From: Methanobrevibacter sp.
GTDB lineage: Archaea > Methanobacteriota > Methanobacteria > Methanobacteriales > Methanobacteriaceae
NCBI GenBank assembly: GCA_017652345.1
Contig: JAGCBE010000471.1
Location: 1-34,078 of the forward strand
Direction of reading: 5' to 3'
DNA length: 34,078 nt
Part shown: positions 24,817 through 34,078 of the stretch, piece by piece
Layout of the letters: every line of letters starts with the position of its first letter
Position numbering within the stretch: position 1 is the first letter of the stretch
Program-made: the position numbers and the translations under genes
The notes under the pieces: model-generated
What the model was told of the DNA's origin: nothing
Seen by the model: only the letters and a program-made list of their open reading frames with translations
Databases searched by the model: none

Positions 24817-25761
24817 ATGGCATTAACAATCACACAAACATCTAACATAAATGCTAGTGGACAACTATTGCAAATATGGTTAGATAGAACAGTATTAGAA
24901 AACTTTGAACCTAACTTAAGGTTCTACGACATGTGAGAAAAACCAGCACGACCTGCAGGTTACAACACATTAGCTTGGACAAGATGTAATAAATTAACAG
25001 TTACACCTGCACAAGCATCTTTAACAGAAGGAGTAACACCAGATGATGTAGCTATCAACTTCACAACAATTAGCTTAACAGCTAATCAATATGGAATGTA
25101 TGCTATCATTACAGACATCTTAGATGATGTATCTCCAGTTCCTATGATAGAAAACGCTGCAAAAGTTATCTGAGCAAACATGGCAAGGATAATCGACCAA
25201 GTTATTCAATGAGTATTAGCTGTTGGAACAAATGTTATCTACGCTGGAACAGCTGCAAACAGAGCTGCTTTGGCTGCAACAGATGTTATGACTCCAACAT
25301 TGTTAGCAAAAGCAAACGCTTTCTTGTCAACAAAAGCAGCACCTGTATATGGAGATGGATATATCGCAGTTATGCATCCAAATGTTTTGTTTGATTTACA
25401 AACAGGAACAGCTACATGAGCTTTCTTAGATTTATCTAAATATACAGAATCTGGAAGAGCTTTGATAGTAAATGGAGAAGTTGGAAAAATCTTCAACGTA
25501 AGAGTAGTTACATCTGCATTTGTTCAAACATTCACATCTACAGTTACTGTATATCCTACATACGTAATGTGAAAATGAGCTTACTGAGTAGCTGATTTAC
25601 AAGGATTAAGAAGTTACATGGTTGGTGATGGTGCTTCTAAATCAGACCCATTGGCACAAAGAAGATATGTATGAGCTAAGGTTGCATTCAACGCAATCAT
25701 CTTACAACAAGATGCATTAGTAAGAATTGAATCTGGAAGTTCATTATCATACTCTTGGTAG
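24817..25761 (+). CDS. major capsid protein (N4-gp56-like, HK97 fold)
   Basis: 314 residues. Motifs typical of N4-gp56 family capsid proteins: LEPNLRFYDMG-like start of the fold (NFEPNLRFYDMGEKPARP), LTANQYGMYAIITDILDDVS, AAKVIGANMARIIDQVIQ, and AVMHPNVLFDLQ. It forms the icosahedral shell. By hand count only 8 of 24 Gly codons are UGA, with GGA preferred, and codons such as ATC and GCT are more frequent than elsewhere, unlike the portal gene. This suggests selection for fast or accurate translation of the most abundant protein. Confidence 0.88.
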
Positions 25762-25764
25762 AAT

Positions 25765-25829
25765 TAAAGGGACACTAGATGGTGTCCCCTTTTAAGATAT
25801 ATCTGTTTGATTGCAGGTGTATCTTAAAA
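25765..25829 (+). terminator. terminator plus second hairpin after capsid gene
   Basis: AAAGGGACAC/GTGTCCCCTTTT (25766-25793) ends in T4, then TTTTAAGATA (25790-25799) pairs with TATCTTAAAA (25820-25829). The two stems share the T-run, so they compete. Probably a partial terminator lowering expression of distal genes relative to capsid. Confidence 0.7.
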
Positions 25830-25855
25830 GATAATTTATTTTTACAAGATACAAC

Positions 25856-26578
25856 ATGGCAGCAAAAACAATAACAACCTATATAAGTGAATGGATGAAT
25901 GATAACGCTAGAAACGCAACAGACTTAGATGCTAATACTGCATTAGTATGGTTTAATAGAAGATACCATGAGATAGAGAATAAGATAGCTACATTCATTA
26001 TGGATAATTATTTTGATGATTATATGACAATAACAACAGTTGCTAATCAAGCGTTATATCAATTACCAACATGAAACAGTAGTGCAAGTACACTACCAAG
26101 TTTTCCAGAATTAAGAAAGTTATTAGAGTTGTCTATAGATTATAATGATAATTGAAGATATGTAAAAGCAGATGAGTTACCAGATTGAGATTTAGAGTTA
26201 CCATTAGAATGGTATGAGAAACATTGTTCTAAATGGAAACCGTTTTTTAAGTTTGAATGAAAGAGTGGTATTAGGTTATATCCTACACCAGACAAAAATG
26301 TTACATGATGAATACATATTAGATATGCAGCCAACACTCCAGATATACAAAACGCAACAACAGCAACAGAAGAAGATTTAACAATACCACGACAATACAT
26401 ATATATAATCTGAATGTGAATGAGTTGGGATAATGCAAAGGCAGTAAAAGACCCAGATGTTTTAATGTATAAGCAAGATTATTATCAAGCTATCACACAG
26501 ATGTTAGCAGAATTATCAGATAGGTATATACAACCTACACAATATCATACACCTAATCTTAGGCATTTAATGAATTAA
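25856..26578 (+). CDS. head-tail adaptor / connector-like protein
   Basis: 240 residues. The N-terminus (ISEWMNDNARNATDLDANTA, then NRRYHEIENKIATFI) and YLPTG-like YQLPTGNSS resemble the helical phage adaptor proteins that bind under the portal. The position directly after the capsid gene agrees. Ten UGA glycines (by approximate count). A stop-like T-rich hairpin lies upstream. Could also be a capsid accessory. Confidence 0.6.
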
Positions 26579-26587
26579 AAAATATAA

Positions 26588-28036
26588 ATGGTATTAGTAA
26601 AACAATATATGGAGAATAGTTGGTATAGATGAGGTTCACAAGATAGACAAACATGATATGGTTCTCAGTATCAATTTTGATATTGAGTAAACACAAGGGA
26701 TATGAAGAACTGAGTGTGTTTAGCATGATGAGTAAAATCTACAAGGACATATGATGGTAAGGCTACATATTTTGTATATAATTGAAAGTTATATGCATTG
26801 ACATCATCATGAAAAGTTATAGATACATCAGACTGAACTACAAAGATAAGTTGATTAACATGATGATGATTGCTTAAAAATCAATATGCATACCAGTTTG
26901 GTAACTGAGTATTTTGTGCATTATGAAATAAGATACGAGTTGTAATATGAAGTTGAAGTACATGGACAAAAGTAGATGTAACACCAACATGATTTAATAA
27001 TATTACTTGTATGTTGAATTATGCAAATACATTTATGCTATTTTGAGATGGTAACAAGTTGTGGAGATTTGATTATTCAATGTGAACTTATGTAGCAGAA
27101 ATGTTTAAACAGATAAGAAAATTTGATAGTTGATATGTTATATATTGATTATCATTAGAATGAAACTATCTAAAGATATATACCTCAGACTGAAAGAACA
27201 CAAAGATACATTACGCTAAATGAACATTTGATGTAGAGGAATCTTGATTGGTACAGACTATATCATTTAAGTGAATGTGATTAATGGAGAACAGAGTAGC
27301 GTCAGACCAGTGAAGAGATTATGTGTTGTTTGATATATGAAACGATTTAAAGTTATCTAAAATATCTTGATACAATAAAACAGATATTAAATGGACACAA
27401 AGATTTTGAAGTGCAGCAGATGTATGAAACTTTTTTTCAGTCAATTATCCTTATGTTCATGCTAGTGATTGAGTATTGTTTGTATGAACAGATGAATGAA
27501 TATGGACATTTACAGAATATAATTGATGGTTGTGGTGATGATGTTTGGAGTTTCCATCAAGTAATTGGGAACAAATATCTTGTATATTCAGATACAATGA
27601 AGAGTTATATGTATGTTATGTATGAACAAATTCGTACACAGAAAAAGTGTTTGATTTAAGTTTTCAACCTACAGTATATCAATCTACATGATACATTATA
27701 TGAAGAGTATTTGATTGATGATGTGGAAGCTTATTTAAAAAGAATATACAGACAACAATCACATACAAGATGCCAACAAACACAAGCATGGAGTTAAGTT
27801 ATAGATATGATAGAAAAACATATTGATATAGTAAATCAAACTTTAAATCTGTAAAGATAATGTCTGATACTACAACCTGTTATGATATAATAGTTCCAAC
27901 AACAGATAATGATTTCAATATGCCACGAAACTATATTGAGTATAGAATAGATTTGAACACAAGCAGTACAAGTAAATCACCAATTTTATTTGAGCATAAT
28001 CTATTATACAATGACAGCATGAGGAAATATAGATAA
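26588..28036 (+). CDS. beta-propeller-like tail/stabilisation protein
   Basis: 482 residues, rich in Gly, Trp, Tyr, with repeating blocks of the form YVIYGLSLEGNYLKIYTSDG, typical of blades of a beta-propeller. Size and place recall P22 gp10-type packaged-DNA stabilisation proteins or podophage tail-hub propellers. Dozens of UGA codons, sometimes in series (GGGLL), at blade turns. The end overlaps the next gene by 26 bases. Confidence 0.6.
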
Positions 28037-28940
28037 AGCAAACAACACTATTGGTGTTATGAATGTAGATAACATTAGTGAGAAAGATAGAATAAGTAGA
28101 CCAGAAAGGATTGAGACATCAGATGGTTATGATATACATAGAGTAAAGAACAATCAAACATTAGATGATTGGTATGATAATTGATGAAGTGATATGAGTG
28201 ATGATGAGAACTGAATAGAGCAGAACACATCTTGATTAGTACAAGATATTCCTAACATATCATTCTTAGACATATGAGATACATTATTAGAGAGTAAGAA
28301 AACATTATATGCTAGAGCATGAGCAAAGCTAATAGTATGAAAAGCATCAAAGAGTATAGAACTAATGTATAAGAATAAGTGTAAATTATCATTTGAACCT
28401 AACTATAGTAGTGATGTAGAGAATTTAGTAAGAAGAGATATAGATTCACCATATGTAACTTGGTTATGAGATAATCCAGACTATGCAACATTATATCAAG
28501 CATTTGGACCATTAGCAGTAATGATAGAAGAAGATTGAAGGTATAGGATAACTCACAAAGAAGAGATAGAACTACAATCTACACAGGATACTATATGTTG
28601 TTATGTAGATGTGTATAGGAAAGATGTAAATGATGTATATCAGATATTAATCAAATGATGAATAGCAGTATCTTGGTTTGAATGAAAGTGAACATTAACA
28701 TGAACCACAAGTTGAACAGACCCTAATGGTAGTTGCAGTATAACATTTAAACTATGACAGATAATGCAACATGTACCAACAATGTGATATATAGAAAGAG
28801 AGTTGCAAAAATGAGATATATTAGTATTAAGAATGAGAGATATGACACCAGATTCTAGTACATGAGCAATGAGGTGAAACGAACTAACAATATATCCTTA
28901 TTCAAACATATTTAGTATAGAGTATATAGATTTGCCATAA
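28011..28940 (+). CDS. structural protein, 309 residues
   Basis: An Asp-rich disordered N-terminus (ERIETSDGYDIHRVKNN, then SDMSDDENG) precedes a beta-rich C-terminal half (YVDVYRKDVNDVYQILIKGG, then GTTSGTDPNGSCSITFKLG) that resembles a jelly-roll or carbohydrate-binding fold. Possibly a tail knob or a fibre-like spike. Many UGA glycines. No exact family recognised. Confidence 0.55.
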
Positions 28941-28966
28941 TTGATTTAAATAGTAATAAAATATAA

Positions 28967-31042
28967 ATGGTAGCATACAAAGACATATTAAATTCATTCT
29001 GATGAGATGAAAGTTATGCAGACAGATTTCAAGCAGCAGCATTAAAATGAGACAACGATGCTATGCAAAGTATAGCTGCTGAATACAAAAACAGAGACAC
29101 TACTGCTACTGCACAACAACCACAAAAACCACAACAACCACAATGACAACAATCACAACAGTCACAACAACAGACATACAACTGAAACAATTTAGGTAAT
29201 TGGCAGTATGGTAACAATACTGCAGACAGACAAGAGCAGATAGTTTCTAATCTAAACAAAGCATATGAACAAGACCCAAGTAAATTTAGTGACTGGAGTA
29301 CTTTTTCTAAAGAGTTTAATTATGATTATAGTGGTAGAAGTGATAAAGAAAAAGAGACAATGAGGAATTGGTATAGTAGTATTCAAGATAAACAAGCACA
29401 ACAGCAAGCACAGCAATGAACACAATGAACATGACAACAATGAATGCAAACACCAACACAATATGACCCTAATGATGTAGGTAATACAGATTATTATTTT
29501 AATCAGTTGATGTGATGAGCGCCATTACAATGAACATGATTAGCAATAACTAATGCTACAACAAGGTATGATAACTGGAAATATTTATCTGGATTACAAC
29601 CATCAGTAATAGCAAGCGCAGTAGAGCAATGAATATTAAGTTGAGTATGACAAGAGATGCAAGACTTAAAACAATATTCACCAGAGTTATATGCACAAGT
29701 ACAATCAGCATTACAATGACAACAAACACTTAATGATATTAATGAAGTATGAAATTGAATATATAATTGATTAACTAAAACAGAAACAAACTGAAATTAT
29801 ACGAACTATGATATGACATCAGATTATGTACAATGAGCAAGCGTAATACAACAATACAATACAAATTTATATAATAAGATATTATGATTATGATGAGATA
29901 CTGCAGCTTATGTATGAATAGTTGCAAGTATGTTACAGAATCCAGAGATACAGTGAACAAAAAATAAAGTTGAAGAATTAGAGTGAGAAGTAAATAGGAT
30001 TAAAGAAAACATATACAACATATGAGATGATGCAAGAGTAGCATTATGAAGTGAAGCACCAGAAAGTTTAGTAAGTGCCTATATATCACAACAGACAAAA
30101 CAATTACAAAACCAATTAAGGACAGTACAGAATAGTTTACAAGTAGAACAATGAAAACTTAATAATCAATTATCAGAAGTAGATACAATGATAGACGCAT
30201 TGAACTACTGAATGAAACTACAAGCATCAAACGATAGTTCAAGTTCTGGTTCAACAAACAATTATCAATACATTAGTGCAAGTAAATATCAAGAGGCATG
30301 ATACTTTGATAAGACTACATGACAATTCTATAGGTTATGAGAATTACCAGACACATCAGATTATCAATCATCAGACCCAACAAGACTACAAGAGATAAAG
30401 GACAACTTAACTAATATAGCGAACTCAGATGATGCTTATGTATTTAGAGATAGGAACGCATTTAATACTTATTTCAAATACAGTCAAAGATGAGCTGCAC
30501 AAAAGAAAGTATTAGATGATTTCTGGAATGCAAACTCTGCAAGATTAAAACCAATAGCAGACCAGAAGTATAAAGAGTATCAAGCAGCACAAGCAAGAAA
30601 TGCTAAAACAAGTAGTGGATGATGATGAACTTGATGAGGTTGAGGTTGAACAGGTGAGTATAGCTGAATAAAGAAAGCATTAATGAATTGAACATTTTCA
30701 TGAGCATGGACAACAACAAACCTAAAGAAGTATTGATATAAATGATGAGCAGATAGTAATACTATATTATATCAAATATGAAAATGAAGTACACCATCGG
30801 AAATAAAGTCAATATTATCAAATCTACCAGACAATCAATCTAAACAAGATTTGATTCATTGATATATAACAACAAATGCAGATACAATAAGAAACGCAAA
30901 ATGAAGTTGATTGTTTAGTTCTGATAAGAAAGCAAGGAATAAAGCAGTTAGCAACATGTTGTCTGAAATATGAGCAGCATGACGAGCAAAGTCAATGGAT
31001 GCAGATAAGTTGTCATCATTAATAGCAAGTTGGATTTCATAG
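28967..31042 (+). CDS. Gln/Gly-rich virion protein, possible internal protein
   Basis: 691 residues. A Gln/Pro/Gly-rich segment (residues about 45-70, 140-165) is followed by long helices and another Gly-rich patch near residue 550 where UGA and GGU alternate (GGGGTGGGGGGTG). Helical, Gln-rich composition fits ejected internal virion proteins of podophages. No catalytic motif seen. Located between structural genes. Under the standard code it would break at about 90 places. Confidence 0.55.
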
Positions 31043-31078
31043 TTTCATTAATTAATTTTATAAGTTAATAAAATATTA

Positions 31079-34078
31079 ATGTGAATACAAGACTTAATAG
31101 TACCAGCAAAAATACAGAAGGCAGCAGATATAGTTAAGACACAGCAGTCTACACAGACCACTAATCAGACTAAACAGACCACACAAACAAAACAAATGCC
31201 AAAGATAATGGAATCAGTTTTACCTAAGACTGCACAGGAAAAAATAAGTACAGCATCTAATCTGGTACAGAAAGTTCCAGATTTATTATGAACACAAAAA
31301 GTACAAGAGTCACAAATACAAGCACCAAATATGTTTGAGAATATAGTAGGTAAGTTATGAGATTTTGTAGATAAAGCTAATAATGTTATAGATAAGGTTA
31401 CGGATTCTCCATATTTAGCTATGTCTCATCCTATATTATATAATCAAATACAATCATATAAGAGTATTACAAAAAACATAAACGATATGTCACAGACATG
31501 AAGGGAGATATATGATACAGCAAAAGAAACATGAACAAAGATTAACTTTTGGGAAGATGTAGCATCTCCATTGTTGTATAGTCAAACACAATATGGTATA
31601 GATTTATTAAAATGATATGCCAATATGTGATTAGATTATTACAACAATTGGTCTGCAGATATTATGTGAAGTTTTGGAGAGTTATCTCAGGAACAAGTAG
31701 ACGCAATAAAATCTAATTGACAATTAGTAAATAGTGCAAAAGATTCTGTTATGAGATTTTTTGAAAGGTCACAAGCTTGATTAGAGTCTACATTGTGACA
31801 AACATCATGAGTACAAAGATTAAAAAAACTACAAGAGAATTGAATATGAATACAGGATGCTATTAAGAATAAAGATGTAAAGTCTATAGTAAATCTTATA
31901 GCAGGTCAGATGTGAAGTTCAATACCAGCAATGGCATGAACAGTAGCATGAAGTGCAGTTGCATGACCTGCTTGATGATTAATATGATGATGAACTATGT
32001 CTATACCTGTATATTATGAAGAATCATTAGATAGGTTTAAGGATGTAGAATGAGTAAGTGATAATGCTAAGAAGAATTGGGCATTATGAACTGCAGCATT
32101 AAAATCAACAATAGAATCATTAGACACATGGTTTCAATTGTTTTGATGAGGTAAAGGTAGGATTCCTGTAAAGAGAAGTGCAATAAGAAAGTTTATAGAA
32201 CATAAAGCAGCATCATCATTATCTGAGGCATGAGAGGAAGTTGCACAATATTGAGTAGATGAGATAGCTGCATTAATAATGTGAGATGATATAGATTGGA
32301 AGAAAGTATATGAGGATGCAAAAGAAATATGAATAGAAGCAGCAATCTATGCAGTATTTTTTCCTACATGAACACAGACTGCATATCAACAAAGTCAAGT
32401 AAATAAAGCTTATAAAGATATAGAGAAGCAAGTAAGGGAAGATATGCCAGAGGCTACAGATGAGCAAGTAAAGAAAGTAACACAAGCTATAATGGAACAT
32501 CATTATGAACAAGCTGATATAGATAAACTAGAGGATAAGCAACTGTCAATGATAGATAAGATTAAAGAGTTGAGAGAACAATTAAAATGAGAGACAAACC
32601 AAAGTAGAATAAACATTATAAACAAAAGAATAGATAAATTATTTGAAAAGGTATGAAGTATAGATGATAAGATTGCTAAATGGGAAAAAGATTTTTATGA
32701 TAAAGTTTGATTTGGTAAGACATTAGAGACATTATCAGAAGATATAAAACAACAAGTACAAGATAAGTTAGATGAGATAACTTGAGAAAAAGAAGAAATA
32801 AAAGAAATAGAAGAAATAGAACAGACTAATCAACCAAGAGTACCAACACCTACTACTCAGAAACCAACAACACAGAATATACAAGAAGCAAAAAAGATAA
32901 AGCCTAATGCAGAGTTTAATGATAGATGATTACCTACTATAAATTCTATAAAGAAAGACCCACAAGCATTTTCAGATTATGTAAGTAATTGAATTATAGA
33001 CCTAAACGGTTATTCTATTGCAGAATTAAATGATATATATTGATATTTGGGTACAATGCAAAGATTATATGACAACTGACCAGAGCATACATTGTATCAT
33101 AATCTGCATGTTGATGTTGGTAATGCAAGAAATGCAAAAATACAAGACGTATCAAATCATGTACAATGATGACAGACATTAGAAGAATATGCTCCATCAT
33201 TGTGACGAGGGAAATGGAAATATGTTTATGATATAATAAATCCAGAACTAGATAAACATATTGTTTGATTAACAAAATGAGACATAAAGAGAATAGAAAG
33301 AAGTCTTACAGATGAACAGATAAAAGAGATAAATGAGATGTTTGCGTTAGTGAGTAAAACATTGTGAATAGACTTTAATAAATTATTAAATGGTAGGTGA
33401 TGAATAAATGTTGCTGCCTGAAATAAATATATAGGTCCAGAATGAATACATAAACCTCGTGTGTTGTGAGGTAAGATTGTAGATACATGAATAATATTAA
33501 CATTAAGAAAATGAAAGTTTGAGGCAGCAAAAACATTAGCACATGAGTTATCACATGCAACAGATTATGCGTATGTTTTTGATAATTATGATACTCCATA
33601 TTATTATAGAAGAAACAGTCCAGAGGTTGAATCTGTTTTAAACAAACATAATGGTAAACGTGAATTAAAAAAAGAATGGCACACATATAATTGAGCTGGT
33701 AGTATAGATAGAGAAGATGATTGATATTATAAGAAACCAACAGAGGTTTGGGCTAGATATAATGAGCAATATTTTGCATGGATAAATAATAAAGATGAAT
33801 TTAATGCAATGTGTAAAGAGCGTGAATATTGGTCTGAAAAAGAGTTTGAAAAATTGTTACCAGAATACCAAAGAATAATGGATGATATGAGGTCTCAATA
33901 CTGATTATCAACAAAGAATGAACCATACTATGATGCCTTAAGATTTTTAAATCAAGTAAGAGATGGTAAATTAGAGTTAGCAGATATAGATAGATATGTA
34001 AAAGAAAACTTAACACAAGATATTAAAGAGTGAAATATAACTAATGATGAAGCTACAAACAAGTTAAATCAATTAGAA
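31079..34078 (+). CDS. very large virion protein with HExxH metallopeptidase motif, 3' truncated
   Basis: 1,000 residues with no stop by the window end. Glu/Lys/Gln-rich helices, two short Gly-Ala membrane-like stretches (IAGQMGSSIPAMAGTVAGSA and a neighbour around residues 275-305), a Thr/Pro linker near 600, and a C-terminal enzyme-like domain with AHELSHATD, HELSH at residues 822-826, a zinc-binding HExxH motif of gluzincin-type peptidases. It may be an ejected internal protein that crosses the cell envelope and cleaves a host target. The third zinc ligand is not assigned. Numerous UGA glycines. Confidence 0.65.

Noticed and set aside
33015..34016. Minus-strand frames opposite the last gene
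   Set aside because: The plus-strand frame carries HELSH and runs uninterrupted for 1,000 codons. The minus frames are composition shadows.
1..34078. Table 4 (UGA as Trp)
   Set aside because: UGA falls at conserved glycines and UGG is common at Trp-like positions such as TNLAW and WVEII, so Trp does not fit.
1..34078. Window as a complete circular genome
   Set aside because: The last gene is open at the right edge in a different frame from the gene open at the left edge, and the left gene lacks its start and its N-terminal domains. The window is a segment.

Overview
This window is a piece of a tailed double-stranded DNA bacteriophage genome, AT-rich, that reads UGA as glycine (translation table 25). 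Under the standard code almost every gene is shattered. With UGA as Gly, long overlapping genes ending only in UAA or UAG tile most of the sequence. The amino acid is fixed by conserved motifs: the large terminase reads GGTPNG with two UGA codons, the DnaB-like helicase Walker A motif begins at a UGA (GYMSSGKT), and the NinG-like protein reads QNGH. UGG is still common, so UGA is not Trp here. Table 25 is known from Absconditabacteria (SR1) and Gracilibacteria (BD1-5), so the host is most likely a member of those lineages. That is inference from the code. No tRNA gene was recognised, so the UGA decoder is presumably the host's or lies outside the window.

Layout. (1) 1-3600, plus strand: the end of a tail fibre gene, then a compact lysis and accessory cassette (holin-like membrane proteins, a degenerate HNH-like protein, small zinc or coiled-coil proteins, a papain-like cysteine peptidase), closed by a bidirectional terminator. 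(2) 3685-14434, minus strand: the early and replication module, transcribed leftward from a divergent control region. About 30 mostly tiny genes include a replication initiator-like protein, a DnaB-type helicase, a NinG/Rap-like recombination nuclease, a single-stranded DNA binding protein, a Cro-like repressor and a membrane-anchored lysozyme. (3) About 14440-15175: a low-complexity A-rich divergent region with direct repeats and G-runs, a candidate origin. (4) 15175-18990, plus strand: a small DNA-binding gene, terS, terL and a family 9 glycosyltransferase. (5) 19100-19730: two small minus-strand genes. (6) 19731-20245: about 500 bases of non-coding structured DNA. (7) 20246-34078, plus strand: the morphogenesis operon (portal, small proteins, a structured RNA, scaffold, major capsid protein, adaptor, beta-propeller-like protein, structural proteins, and a very large virion protein with an HExxH protease motif that runs off the edge).

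The most unusual content is at RNA level. A stem-loop between 23869 and 23900 presents GUCGGUCU in its apical loop, and the complement AGACCGAC or a close variant sits on or beside the start codons of at least six genes. In the early operon a strong promoter drives an RNA with two crossing helices (a pseudoknot or switch) closed by a terminator-like stem. Several small early genes are each preceded by hairpins and a U-rich CUUUUUACUUUUUA tract, whose exact complement lies in the leader of that RNA. Together these suggest a phage-encoded network of RNA control over early and late genes. The sequence shows the motifs. The regulatory role is my inference.

All translations were done by hand under table 25. 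Functional calls rest on recognised motifs and gene order, not on database searches.
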